Source: Absidia repens (lineage: Eukaryota; Mucoromycota; Mucoromycetes; Mucorales; Cunninghamellaceae). Taken from it: DNA of 64,000 nt. The stretch covers positions 1-64,000 of the forward strand of contig MCGE01000038.1 in assembly GCA_002105175.1 (NCBI GenBank), given 5' to 3'. Made by a program: the position numbers and the translations under genes. Below, in pieces: positions 21,445-33,631 of the stretch. Every line of letters starts with the position of its first letter. Position 1 is the stretch's first letter. The notes beneath the pieces were generated by a model. That model saw only the letters and a list, made by a program, of their open reading frames with translations. It was not told the origin of the DNA and searched no databases.

Positions 21445-23740
21445 CTATGTTTCCGACATTTCCATGCCTTGGTATCCAGTATGTTTCTTTCTTAATCGAT
21501 TAGTCATATCTATCAAATTATAGAAAAAGGTTAAGATATAAAAACGACCCATTACTCTTACTATTTTTCTTTGTCGCTACTTACTGTTCCAAAACGATAC
21601 GATCACTGATCTATACTTGACGTTTACAAGCCATAATGGAATTGCCAACAATACAAATCCAATTGCGGAGAGACTTTCATAAGGAGCTTCCAAAAAGGGT
21701 GTCGTAAATAAGAAGAGAGCAACCATACAAAAAAGAATAGGAGTGCTGAGCCATACTTTATAAGGTCGTTTGACTTCAGGTTCCCTGTATCTAAAGATCA
21801 GTAAGGAGAAGACAGCTAAAAAGTGGAATCTATAGTACAAAAAATATTGAAATTGAGCAAAAAAAAAAAATCAACGTAGGTTTGGTCCTTTTTTGTTTCT
21901 TCTTTTTCGTCTTCTAATGATTATCACACACACTTCCAGCTTGTCCCCACTACGTAATCCGCTACTTACAACCATGCACAAACAGAGTAGAATTTCACTA
22001 GAGCACGGAACGACCCACTCCAAATAAAGATCGTCGTCAAGCATAGTTGTAAAAGGACTGCAGTTACGGGAGTTTGTCGTGCTCCATTCAGTTTCCCAAA
22101 GAAGGATGGTAGATGCCCCTGCTTTGCTGATACATAGATAATACGAGATCCGGTGAATATACTTGCATTCGCAGACTAGTTTGATGGTGTAAAAAAAAAA
22201 AAAAAAAAAAAAAAAGGCAATAATTAAAATCGAAGTTTTTCTATATTTTCATTGCTTTCTTTTGTGACCCTCTTACCCCAAAGCAACTACAAGCTACGCA
22301 AAGAGCAAAAAGAATGCCACCCACAGGACCGAATACTTTTTTGCCAAAATCCATTGCCACAGTGTTAGTATGTTTCAGTACTTCAGGTCGAAGGACACCA
22401 AGATACGCTACGTTTGCCAGCAGATAGGATAAAATAACTAATGGAATACCAAAAAAGATGACACGGGGTAGATCACGATGCGGATCTTTCATTTCACCAG
22501 CGACGATGTTCAGACTGTTCCATCCGTCATAAGCCCATAAACCTGACAACAATAAATACAAAATAAAAGTTAGACCATTTTTCCTTTAACCCCTCCCCCT
22601 ACTTTTTTTTTTTTTTTTTTTTTTTTTGTTACCAGAGTAGAATGCCATTGTGTATTGCCCAAAGCTAATCTTGTCTATACCACCAAACAACGGTTCCGCT
22701 TGAAAGGTGTTCTCTGGCATTGTACCCTTAGCCAACATCACTACCCCAGTTACCGAAATGACCACTGCCGTCAAAACCTTGAGGACCGTCAGCATATCTT
22801 GTACTCGAATCCCAGCTCGTGTTGACAATGCATTGAGAAGACTAAGTAGAATAAGGGCCACAAATGCCAGTAGTTTCGGTAAAAAATCGGGAATCACTGA
22901 ATCGGCCAGTTCCACCGCTGCGTTTGAATCGTGTGGTACTTTGAAGAAATAAGTGTGATAGATGATTCTTGAGATATATTCCCCAAGTACAGTACATATA
23001 ATGGCCACGCTACCAGGCTAGTAAAAGAGAAAGGTAGATCAGCAAACGATGGATTAATTCATCCTTTCTTATATATTCATTTAGATTTTCTACCTTTTGA
23101 ACGGTAATGGTAACAAATTCAAAAATGAAAGCAACCATATTCCCATAAGCACGCCCAAGATATAATATTTCGCCACCATTTTCGGTAAATATGGTACCTA
23201 ATTCGGCATAGCATAAAGCACCTGAAAGAGCCAACAGACCAGCAATAAGCCAGACCAAGAGTGCTGTGCCTGGAGCACCTGTAGCTTCCAGGACAGGACC
23301 TAAAACAAAGAATGAGTAAGAGAGTTAAAGCTAAGCAAACACGTCTTATTTATTGGATTACCTGGTGAGCTAAACAGCCCACTTCCTATCATAGAGCCAA
23401 TCACCAAACCAAGACCATTAATTAAGGATACTTTTCTTTGTAGTTCTGGAGCACGAGCTTGAGTTTGTGTAAGAGGTATCATTGGTATTGTTTCAAAAGA
23501 AAACACAGAAGTCGATGACCTGTTAGGATGGCGTGTTGAAGGTAATAGGGTTTGTTCATCTTGATCTGATAATAGTGAGAGGGCGTCATCGTCTTCATCA
23601 TCATCAATAGACCTAATTCGTTTTTGTTGTGATGAGCCTAGTGGATCAATACTAGGCCTGCTAAATATGGAATCGTCATCGTCTAGTTCAAAAGCTGATT
23701 CTAATTCACTTTTATCATAATGGTATTTATATGAAGACAT
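21445..23740 (-). CDS. Amino-acid permease, LAT/Mup1-like (APC superfamily)
   Basis: The ATG at 23740 starts a cytosolic acidic N-terminus of about 100 residues, followed by SLINGLGLVIGSMIGSGLF, the TM1 signature of the family with GSGIF-type spacing. Successive exons give about 12 membrane segments, including LYLGRAYGNMVAFIFEFVT, LWAYDGWNSLNIVAGEMKDP (TM6 motif), NASIFTGSRIIYVSAKQGHL and FRYREPEVKRPYKVW. This is the L-type (SLC7-like) branch that includes fungal methionine permease Mup1. An apparent stop at 21577 lies inside a consensus donor (GTAAGT). Splicing to an acceptor at about 21507 adds a short last exon ending GMEMSET, so the end is placed at 21445. Introns carry long poly(A) runs (22191-22215). 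Substrate is not determinable here. Confidence 0.85.
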
Positions 23741-24207
23741 GATATTAATAAGTAAATAATAAAGGGGAAAATGAAAAAAAAGAAAAAAAAAAGAGAAAAA
23801 GAGGTTTGTCGGACTTTGGTATGAAAAATGTCAAGCTTCAAGCGGAGGTATATTTTTTTTAGAGCGCCAGATATGCTTGTCCTTTTTTTTTATTTTTGAT
23901 TTTCCTTCTCTTCAAACTATCCTTTGACAAGGTAAGACCTGTTGGTGATACGTTTATATATTAGTGGCAATCGACATGGATGATCAACAAATGGAATGGA
24001 TAGGCTGGATCGACAAATAATTATATGGATGAATGGATGGATGGATGGATGGATGTCCGAGGTGCAAACGACCAAACTCAACATACTATAACCGAATTCA
24101 ATCTATTAATCTCATCTACAACATTTCGTTATCATTCCCTGTCGAACGCCGTTTTATTTTTATTACTAATTTACTAACATGTGATCTTCATTATTTTATA
24201 GCTCAAT
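23741..24207. promoter_or_regulatory. Divergent promoter and 5'-UTR intron of the eL32 gene
   Basis: A pyrimidine-rich block (about 23881-23914) precedes CTTTGACAAG|GTAAG. The donor at 23932 and acceptor at 24201, six bases before the ATG, define a 270-nt 5'-UTR intron. It contains a (GATG)n microsatellite at about 24027-24056. First introns next to the start codon are common in fungal ribosomal protein genes. Confidence 0.7.
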
Positions 24208-24693
24208 ATGGTTACTCCTGCCGTGAAGCACACCATCGTGAAGAAGCGTACCGCTACCTTCAAGCGCCATCAATCCAACCGCTTTATGCGTGTCGGTGTA
24301 AGTATAGAAACTCAAGAAGCGTATGAACAAGCAGACTGAAAAAACTGATCACCATACTTTCTTTGTCGCTCTCTCTTATTATTACAGGAATCCTGGAGAA
24401 AGCCCAAGGGTATTGACAGTTGTGTCCGTCGTCGATTCAAGGGTCAAGCTCCTATGCCCAAGATTGGTTATGGTTCCGCCAAGAAGACTCGTCACATGTT
24501 GCCTAACGGTTTCCGCAAGTTCACCGTGTCCAACGTCCGTGAACTCGACTTGTTGTTGATGCACAACCGCTCTTACGCTGCCGAAATCGCCCACAACATC
24601 TCTTCCAAGAACCGTGTCACCATCCTCGAACGTGCTGCTCAACTCAACGTCAAGGTTATCAATGCTGGTGCTCGTCTCCGATCTCAAGAATAG
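24208..24693 (+). CDS. RPL32: 60S ribosomal protein eL32
   Basis: Two exons encode about 130 residues: [20 protein letters not shown] and [11 protein letters not shown], then [40 protein letters not shown] and [13 protein letters not shown]. This is a full-length eL32, a structural protein of the large ribosomal subunit. The intron begins with GTAAGT at 24300 and ends at TTACAG near 24387. Codon use is strongly C-ending, as expected for a highly expressed gene. An AATAAA signal is at 24813. Confidence 0.97.
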
Positions 24694-26603
24694 ATTTATT
24701 GATTTAGTTTTTATCTTTTTCCCCTCCCCCTATCTTGAGTAGTAGAAATAGCAGTTACTTAATTGTCCATTCTCTTGATTATTATTTTTACTCCTGCTGA
24801 AGATGATTCTCAAATAAACATGATGAATTGTACAAATGATTTGATTGTTTTATTTTTTGTGCCAATGATGTTTGTTTTTATATGCTACGTAGCGAAATAT
24901 GCATGATAATGGTTAACGAAAGTCTGGTTGATCATGAATGTCGATAGCCAAATATGCGTGGATGATTGAATCACCGAGTCATATTTCCATGAATTGTCAC
25001 ACCTCTACGACATGATTTATTTTGTCGTGCAAGAGAATATATATTTGACTTTCTCAATCATAAACCTCCTGAAAAAAAAAAAAAAAAGATTTGTTCCACT
25101 ATATCACAATCATAGCCTTTTTGCATTGAAAGTTTAATGTCGTGTCATAAATTGTATGGAAGAGTAGCCCCGCTCTATATCACACACCCCGCCTTTGACC
25201 GCCCAATCCCAGCGTTTCAATACAATTGATATAAAAGATACAGAGTATTTCATTCTGAATCCAGAGGCCTGGGACTGGTTAGAAGACTAAATGTAAAGAA
25301 TGAAACCGGCCTTTCCGGACCTTTCATGAATTGTGATTCAATAGGGTTTAGAAGGTGTAGAAGGATTATGAAAAAGCAAACATTTTTGCACGAATACCTA
25401 GCCTCCCCCCCCCTCAAAACACTATTTGTAGTATAATGGCGAGCATCATACTCGTCGCCAAGAATATAAATCAATAGTTCCCATTTTTCCCAATGCTGTG
25501 GCGGTAAACATCCTATATATTGGCAATACACAGTAAAAAACAACCAGATCACTCAACGAAATACTCTCCCAGCCGTAACCCGCGCCAACAACACACATCA
25601 AAAATACGCTACATGGAATTTATTGGTAGTGGCGTGAGGAAGACCATTGGGTAACCTGAAAACTGGTCAACGCTGATCTAAAGGGATCTAATATACTGTA
25701 CAAGGCATACAAGCCATGAAAAAAACTATACACGGATATCTTTGACTAAAACATAAATGCGTTCAACACTAATCAAAAGGGATAGTATTAATATGGAGGT
25801 CTATTAAGCAAAACATGAGAGAAATACTCATGGGAAATTTTTTATTGAGGAAACAAAGAGAGCGTATTTTATTAGGTATAGACACAAACTATGGTCAAAC
25901 TAAAACTAAACTAAACTAAACTAATGAAATGAAGACTCAACAAGCCAATTAATAATGGTAGTTCTAAATCCTGGATCCAAAATGAAAGGTTTTCCCTATG
26001 TATCTTGTAATCCCTGAGCTGAAATGATTCTAAACTAGTCCTGACACTAATCTAAGTTCATCATAACTTCATAGAAGCTGAAGGGTGAAGAAAAATGAAG
26101 GGAAAAAGGAAAGGGGGAAAAATACCTAAATCCACTTGGTCGGAATTTCAAAAATTGATGCCCTTTGTCATTTTGCTGGAAAAAACTGCCTTGGCTGCAC
26201 ACGATATTATCCACAATGGCGATGCAATTTCGTTTTCCCGCTGATATCTTTATTGCCGGTTCCTATTGTATCAATATATATATACATATATATATAACAC
26301 AGGAGTGTGGAGGAGCATCTACCTAAGAAAAAATGTAGTTTCTAACTGATGCATTGGAGACCAGAAAAACAAGCACATGATGAAATAAGCGCAAACATAC
26401 ACTAGGATTAATATGCAAAAAAAAAAAAAAAAAAAAAAAAAGAGACTTAATACTGTAGAAAGTTTATTGTTTAATCGCGGTATTCATGCGGATCAAATAA
26501 AATGTAATGACAAAAGTATATATAAAATGTATAGTAAAATGTAAATGTAAATGTAAATGATAAAAAAAAAAATAGGGGAATAAAAAGATAATAAATACAA
26601 AAG
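24694..26603. other. Long gene-poor region with repeat copy B
   Basis: Contains the eL32 3' end, an AT-rich stretch with a poly(A) run near 25072-25087, dispersed repeat copy B (25640-26155), a (TA)n tract at about 26273-26297 and a run of about 25 A at 26417-26441. A minus-strand open frame at 25250-25552 (about 100 codons) has no recognisable domain and is not called. Confidence 0.5.
25640..26155 (-). repeat. Dispersed repeat, copy B
   Basis: Core CCAAAATGAAAGG at about 25977, followed by CCTGAGCTGAAATG and TTCTAAACTAGTCCTGACAC, a purine-rich block and an end near 26150. The minus strand has AATAAA at about 25870. It shares ATATACTGTACAAGGCAT (about 25691) with copy C and GTTCAACACTAATCAAAA with copy D. 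Confidence 0.85.
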
Positions 26604-28598
26604 CTAATAATCAAAATCACCTTCACGATGAATAGTAATGGAATTAAAGTTTTCAAATGGATTGTAGATGTAAGATTGGATCTTGTCGTGCGGAGAAGGC
26701 GGGGGTAAAGTGACATTCACCATAGGATGATCCATATCTAGATCCAAACTAATGCTTTCAGCTGCCATTTTGCGGAAGTTTAGAGCGTCCACACCGTCAG
26801 GGCTGTTTATCAGGGGTAAAATGGGTGGTTCCAAATGTCGAAGCAGGGCAAAATTGATGGAGTTGAAGAAGGGATGGGTCTATAAAATATCTTTTTCAGT
26901 TGGTTTTTTTTTTTTCTTTTTAATTGGTCTTGATATATTAATTACCTTGATTTCCGACGCACCAGCTTGGGAACCCAGTCGTTTACATTCCTCCTTTTGT
27001 AAAAGCATCAATATCAAGTGTTGACATGAGTCGGAGAGCGGTGGCGATTGATCACTGAATATGATATCGTCATCCAGAATTCTTGTAAACGTTTCGTTTC
27101 GATTTGGTCCCTTAAATGGTGTAGTTGCATACTTAAAAGATAAAGCAAAAATGAATAAAATACCATAAATGGACAGTACTTCTCTATCTTTTCTTACCAG
27201 CATTTCATAAATTAAAATACCAAGAGTCCACCAATCCACGGAGCTTGTGTGTCCGCTTCCTTTAATGACTTCGGGGGCAATATATTCTACCAATCAACAA
27301 TTAAAATAAACCATTAGCCATCACAATTCAAATATTACTATCCTACTATTTCCATTACCTTCAGTCCCAACAAAGCTATTCGTCCGTAAATTATATACAC
27401 AACGTCTGGTATCAAGAGAAGGAGGCTGAAAAAAAAAAAAAAAAAAAGTTAGCGGGATATAGTTCGGTATACATATACATAATATAAACTAACCATGTGG
27501 GGCTGCTGAGACTTGATGATCCCAGGCTGGCCAGGGGGACTAGATCCTTTGCTAAGATCAAAATCAGTGAGCATGATATGTCCACTTTGATGAAGCATTA
27601 TATCTATAAAGGGAAAGTTGTAATGAGAATTTTATCTTTCTGCATAAAGTATTGATCAAAAGCAAATACGTACTTTCAGGCTTGAGATCACGATAAATAA
27701 ATCCATGTAAATGTAAATATTCTAATGCGGCAGTTACTTCAGCAGCATAAAACTTGGCTTCTTTTTCAATGAGGCATTTCCCTGGACGTAATTGCAAAGC
27801 TAATGTATTGATGAGAAAGAGAAAAAAAAATAAGTATTTTGTGTAACCGATGCATACTTTTGTTTACCTCGGAAGAATTCACCACCAGTACAATATTCCA
27901 TCACAAAATAGAGGTTATCTTGACTTTGAAATGAATGATGCAAAGCAACGATGAAGGGATGATTTGATGTTGATAGGATTTCCTGTTCTGCAAAAACGCG
28001 TTTGATTTTGTTTCGTTTGATCAGAACTTCCTTTGAGAGTACTACCAAAAAAAAAAGTCAGTGTCATCTGATCCATTTATTATTGTTATTATTATTAGCG
28101 ATGTTTACCTTTCATAGCAAAAAGTTTTCCAGTGTCTTTTTGTTTAACCATGTAAACCTTTCCAATATCACCTTTCCCTAACATACGCACCTTTGTAAAA
28201 CTAGAAGGCCCCACTTGCACCGACCGTATTTTGATACTGTTGCTGCTGTAAGTTGGCTGACATGACTGTGATCGTTGCGGTGAATGAGATCTGGAGTCGG
28301 AATCTAGAATACCGTTAACGTTCTTCATTGGTTGTTGCCTAGTCATATTCAAAAGTTTGCTGTTAGGGGTGGATGCAATCCGGCGCATAGTCTTTTCTGA
28401 ATTGCTTGTTTCTATGGTAGTAGTTGAGTTCGACGAGAACCAAGAGTTGCTTTTGACCCCCTTTTGAGTTGTAACTGAAGTAAAATCATCAGGGACCGAA
28501 AATAAAGTTGTGGTTGGAGACGAGAAAAAGGATTTGCACCATGAAAACCGATCCGATGAGTGAGAAGAGGCTATCGGTGTCTTGACATTTGAATCCAT
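26604..28598 (-). CDS. AGC protein kinase, NRC-2/Fpk1 (flippase kinase) group
   Basis: About seven exons encode about 530 residues. The ATG at 28598 starts [20 protein letters not shown]. The first 150 residues are Ser-rich. The kinase domain has the glycine loop [11 protein letters not shown], Lys in [35 protein letters not shown], the catalytic loop [15 protein letters not shown] in place of the usual DFG, an activation region with [19 protein letters not shown], then [12 protein letters not shown] and [16 protein letters not shown] is the hallmark of the NRC-2/Fpk1 and phototropin branch. Yeast Fpk1/2 phosphorylate P4-ATPase flippases, and Neurospora nrc-2 represses conidiation. The C-terminus has [14 protein letters not shown] and a C-lobe tail ending GDFDY. 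It looks intact. Confidence 0.88.
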
Positions 28599-29595
28599 CC
28601 CTAAAGAAGGTATATAAAAATGGATCAAATAAAAATAAAGCAAAAGGCAGTGGTTAGAAAATAAAAAGGAAGAAGAAGAAAAAAACAGAATCGAAAAAAA
28701 AAAAAAAAAAACTGAGCTGGCTTTTCGAAGGAAAAATAAATTAAAACACCGGTGGATTTCGAAACAATAGTGATTTCCATCGCATTACCAGTGTTATTAC
28801 AGCTTTACTTTTGACCTTTCACCCCTTTTTATTGCAAAACAGAAAAAAAAACTCCCGCCGAAATCAAGAACGATCAAATTTGGCAATATAGAGCATTGAA
28901 TCAAGAGCTCAAGATTCAAAGTTGGAGACTCTAATACTAGTACGTTTGACAATGCGGTGATATTGACAACGGCTTGAATTTAATGCAACAACACTACAGT
29001 CACATTAGTGACAGTTAGCAAAAATCCATAGTCAGACATAAAAGATAACAAACTAAATTGCCAACCCAGTTTTTAATATTAATATCAAGGTATCATGGGG
29101 AAGTATTAGCTATTGTTGCACCATTCATTGCATCAATTGTGTCACATTGTTTTTTTTTTGTTTTTTTTTAGACATCCACGGTTTTTTCTTTACAAACAAT
29201 GCCCGCCTTCGACTATCTAGATGGATTCCTCCCAAGGCGCTTTGTGGAGATGTCTGCGCCATTAAAGATAAGCATAATATAAATTCGTGACGACTTTGTC
29301 AAAAAGGGACCTCATTACTACAATAATCTATTTTTCTCTTTCGTTTTTATGAGTTCGATCTGGTTTGATTCGCATGGTCCTGTTTGATGCTTATGTCCAT
29401 CTTAACTTCAAACTAACTCCATGGTAGGGGCGGCATTACTGACCTTTGAAGCAAGGTTATTTATTTCCTTGTCATTTGTGTGCTTGCGGTTTTTCAGGGC
29501 GAAAAATGTCAGTCGGCGGTGATTTAATTTGGACCACGCAAAAAATCTGCTTTTAACTTTGTTTGCTCTTTCTTTTTTTTTATTTCGTTTTGTCC
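28599..29595. promoter_or_regulatory. Divergent promoter region, kinase / methyltransferase
   Basis: About 1 kb between divergent genes, with a poly(A) run at 28697-28711 and short AT-rich blocks. The pyrimidine-rich stretch just before 29596 is the likely 5' leader of the methyltransferase gene. No gene is visible. Confidence 0.45.
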
Positions 29596-31425
29596 ATGCT
29601 CTTTTCATCCGCTCGTACTTTTCCATCTTTCACATCAAAGGTATCCTTCTTGTCGAGATGTGCTAGTTATACCACGCTCTCCAATTGCGAACTTCCTTAT
29701 ATTGCTATTCACAAACCTGTCATGATTCAAGAGGTGCTAACACATCTTGCTCCTACTGCCGGTGGAATCTACAGTGATCTGACTTTTGGTGATGGTGGCT
29801 ATACCAAAGCCATTCTAGGTAATATGAAAAAAAAATGAATCGGAAAACGTTGGAGGCTGGAAAGGGCACGGTGAGATTTACATAATCGGTGCGGCTGAAT
29901 CAATCGGTGTTTCTAACGATTCGATCTGTTTTTCTCCCTTGTTAATAGATTCTTGCGATTGTCAAGTAGTAGCTATAGATCAAGATCCAACTGCATATGA
30001 AAAGGCTTTGCAAATGGCATCCATGTCTTCTTACAAGTAAGTCTTAATAGATACATCCCAACAGTCAAACCGTGTCACGAAATTTATGTTATGCTTTGAT
30101 TTTATTCGTAGGGGTCGCTTATTCCCAATACTTGGCCGGTTTGGTGATATTCATCGTTTGGTGAAGACTCAACTATCTTGGAGGTAAAAGTGGACGAGTG
30201 GGATAATTGGCATATTTTGTACTTAAACAGCTCCTATATCCTTGTAGTCTACCTTGTTTCGACGGAATGGTGATGGATATTGGTGTATCTAGTGGACAGG
30301 TAATCTACAAAAAAAAAAAGTATATACAGTGGATACTTATTTTTCCTTGATATATATGAATGTAGGTTGAAACAGCATCAAGAGGCTTTTCATATAAATT
30401 GGATGGACCCTTGGACATGCGAATGTTTTCTAGAGGAAGGGATGCGGATACAACCAACATATCACCAAATGAACGAGCCTTGCTTCGAAAATCCATTTCC
30501 GCCTACGAAATTGTGAATTTCTTCTCTCGGGAGCAAATTGCCAATATTATTTACCAGGTAAAACTATCAATAAAGTACTGTGATGGATCAATATATCGTT
30601 TACTAATATAATATTTACTAGTATGGTGGCGATAGATTGTCCCGGAAAATTGCTGCTGCCATTGTGGATGCAAGACAATTGGAACCTATAGAAACAACTG
30701 GATCATTGGCGTCTATCATTCAAAAGGCGTGCCCTCAGCCTCGGTGGAAACGCGGTGACGATGATATGCTCCGGAATTCTGCTGCGAGAACTTTTCAAGC
30801 CTTTCGTATCTACATCAACAATGAGGTAAATAAAAATAATGAACCCCTTTTCCCCGTTCCTCGAGAAAAAAAAAAAAAAAAAAAAAACCTCTAACTAACA
30901 CTGTAATCCTCTCGTCATTTTTTGCTATAGCTAGGCGAATTGGAAAGCGCATTACGATCAAGTGAATATATGTTAAAAGCGGACGCATCCTTGGTGGCAG
31001 TGACCTTCCATTCGTTAGAAGACAGAATGGTCAAGAATTTTATGCACCATTGTGCTGGCAAACGCTCCATGGAAGAATCAGAACACAATCAATTTGATAT
31101 GAAGCGGGCTGTGCATCGGGAATGGAAGAAAGCATCACGCAGACTCTCGTCTCATGACGACGACCAACAGACGTTAGCTTTTATGGATCGAAAGAAGCAC
31201 ACAACTGGCTCTATCACTTCGATGCAACCATCCCACGTTACTACTTCTTTCCGATTGCCCTCCAAAAAAGTCATCCTTCCTACGCGTCAAGAAACAGCAA
31301 TCAACCCTCGAAGTCGATCAGCAAAACTGCGTGTAGCCCAACGTACGACAGGTGATCCCATGGCGCCTTTTGGACCATTGATGGATGATAGTGATGAACA
31401 GCAACTCAGTGATGACCTATTGTAG
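29596..31425 (+). CDS. Mitochondrial rRNA m4C methyltransferase, RsmH/METTL15 type
   Basis: Seven or so exons encode about 440 residues. The start is the ATG before LFSSARTFPSFTSKVS, whose basic and Ser-rich first 35 residues look like a mitochondrial presequence. RsmH (MraW) motifs follow: HKPVMIQEVLTHLAP, SDLTFGDGGYTKAIL (SAM site), VVAIDQDPTAYEKA, FDGMVMDIGVSSGQ, GPLDMRMFSRG, AYEIVNFFSREQIANII, ARTFQAFRIYINNELGELE, VAVTFHSLEDRMVKNF and, at the end, RSRSAKLRVAQRT. Relatives methylate N4 of a small-subunit rRNA cytidine (C1402 in E. coli). Between the last two motifs there is an insertion of roughly 100 residues compared with bacterial RsmH. An AATAAA-type signal is near 31497. Confidence 0.9.
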
Positions 31426-31879
31426 AATAGTATTTTGTATATATTTATTTGGGTATATTGCTTTAGTTTAGGATTTTATATTTTATGTTTTGATGAAATA
31501 AAATTGTGCTGATTATTGATGTATGACTTATTTATCTATTTTCTTGAAAGTGATGTATATTATTGTCTCTCAGATTGGATTTGCTTAATGCATTAGAAAA
31601 TTTACAAAATTAAGTTCGGCAAGCGTGTTTTTGGAGTTTAGGGTATGCTGAAGGTCGCATTCGGAACAACTGTCGCTGTTGAATGAAAGAAAATGACATT
31701 TGATTTTCGGATTGGGGTTTCTGTACAATTTATTCATGTTTGTATTTTATCGTTTGGCAGTCGCTCACTTCTCATTCATACACTTCATTTACAAATTATG
31801 CAGATAAAACCTTTGGAGTTTCAAACAATTTCCAAGTGTGAAAGGGAAGTGAGTTAAATTGGGGGTTTGATAAGGTGGG

Positions 31880-32110
31880 ATCAGAGCCGTCATTTTCGCA
31901 ATGTGTGGGGGGCGGGGAAATCGGCTCAATGAAATGATGGTGATCATGCACTAGGATTACAACTCAAATCAGGGGCATTTCGAAAATACCACATAGATAG
32001 CATTGGGGAGTCCTTTCATTTTGTGTTCGTGATTTGGAATCACCATTTGAATTGACATTCATAGATTATTGTTATGGAACTGTCATTACATAAGGTAGAG
32101 TTAGCTGTCA
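31880..32110 (+). repeat. Dispersed repeat, copy G (second subtype)
   Basis: Contains GTCCTTTCATTTTGTGTTCGTGATT (core, about 32011-32034), GGGGCATTTCGAAAATACC and a GTGTGGGGGGCGGG-type 5' end. It matches copies E and F in order but is more diverged. Confidence 0.55.
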
Positions 32111-32164
32111 AATGAGGGTATATGCATATGTGCGTGTAAAAACAAAAAAGGGATTATTCAATAT

Positions 32165-32815
32165 CCCATGGATCCGATAGTAGATGTTGATGGTTTAAAA
32201 AAGAGGATACGTTTTATTGAAGCTTAAACATAACTGCGAGAGCCAGCATTAATCAAGGAATCTAATGGAGTTTATATGAGGAAGACCAAGGGAGGACCTA
32301 ATGGAGTTTTATATGAGGAAGACTAAGGGAGGACCTGAATGGATGATTGTGAAATGGGGAGCTAATATACGGTACAAGGCATGAGAAAGACTATAGATGG
32401 ATATCCTGTACTGTACGTAAAACAGCCCAAACTAATCTAATGGGGCGATGTTACAAGCTGGAACGTATTGCACAAGCCATGGAAGAGAATAATGGGACAT
32501 ATTTCATTGAAGTATGTAAAAAGAGACATATTTTATTCGGACGCTGATACAAGCTATGGACAAATTGATACAAAACTAAGCTAATGAAGACTCTAACAAG
32601 CCAACTAATGGTGGTCCTAAATCCTGGATGCAAAATGAAAGGGTTCCCCTATGCATCTTATAATCCCTAAGCTAAAACCCTTCTAAACTTGTCCTTGTAC
32701 TAAGATCACCCTAACCTCAAAGAAGGTGAATGGTGGAGGAGAAAAAAATGAAAGCCACAATAAAAAAAAAATGGGCGAAAATAAAAATTCACGTGTGCGG
32801 AATTTAAAAATGAGG
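32165..32815 (-). repeat. Dispersed repeat, copy C
   Basis: The fullest copy with D. It starts near CATGGATCCGATAG, carries GATACGTTTTATTGAAG (about 32207) and GACATATTTTATTCGGAC (about 32523), the core GCAAAATGAAAGGGTTCCCC (32630-32649) and the end GTGTGCGGAATTTAAAAATG (about 32792-32811). Both TTTATT elements read as AATAAA on the minus strand. Confidence 0.85.
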
Positions 32816-33631
32816 CCATCTCAATAGCGATTATTATTTTATTGAAGATTACGGAGATGGATGTAAATTACAAGCCACCCGTTGCTTAACAGTTGAAAAA
32901 TACATCATCGTTAATTTTAAGAAAAAGTGAAGTTTATTGTCCATCATTGGAATATAGTACTAATAGCTACAAACTAAACTACATTATTATCACAGGTCAG
33001 CATTACTTCCTACTACAAGCACGTAAAAGAAAAAACATGAGTAAAATGTTTTCGATACGATATTTACTACAATTCTTGACCAAGGACAGAGGAATTATAA
33101 AGATAATGCTCAGTTTGAAGACTGAAGTTTCTTTTTTATCATCAAAAACACTTATGCGTGGTGCATGAAACGTTATCATCCTTTTCATTATCTTTATAAT
33201 TCAACTACCTTTTAATGAATTCACTAGAAAATGATTTAAAATACTTACATGTACCCGGGTATATCTTGACAAATAAAAAATTTACGAAACAAAAACAAAT
33301 ATTTTGGGTCACCTTAAATATCGAGCCTTTATATAGCCACCGATGTTGAAAGAAATTTTTTTCCCAGTCATATTGGACGACTTTTTTTTTTTTTTGTTAC
33401 ACCACAAATAAAAATTTTCTAATTTTGGTCACCGCTGTCGAGTCGGAAAATGTTTCCAACACCCAGCTTTTTTCATTCTCAGAATGTTTGCCCAGCAACA
33501 AGCAAAGCTATTTTCTTCCCAAAAATTCAAACTGGTATCCTCCAAAAAAAATTGCACTTTGTCACTTAAACACCGTAGGCAGAAGTTCCAAGCTTTTTTA
33601 GCCCGGCGCTAACAAGCAATCGTGGATAACT

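Larger units (their letters stand above)
31426..33600. other. Gene-free region with two dispersed-repeat copies
   Basis: Holds copy G (31880-32110) and copy C (32165-32815), which lie head to head. Copy C contains a partly duplicated sentence (GAGTTTATATGAGGAAGAC, 32268 and 32299). I see no coding gene. Confidence 0.55.

Noticed and set aside
25250..25552. Minus-strand open frame of 100 codons containing WEKWELLIYILGDEYDARHY
   Set aside because: The composition is protein-like, but there is no recognisable domain, no promoter or splice context, and it sits beside a dispersed repeat; could be a transposon scrap.
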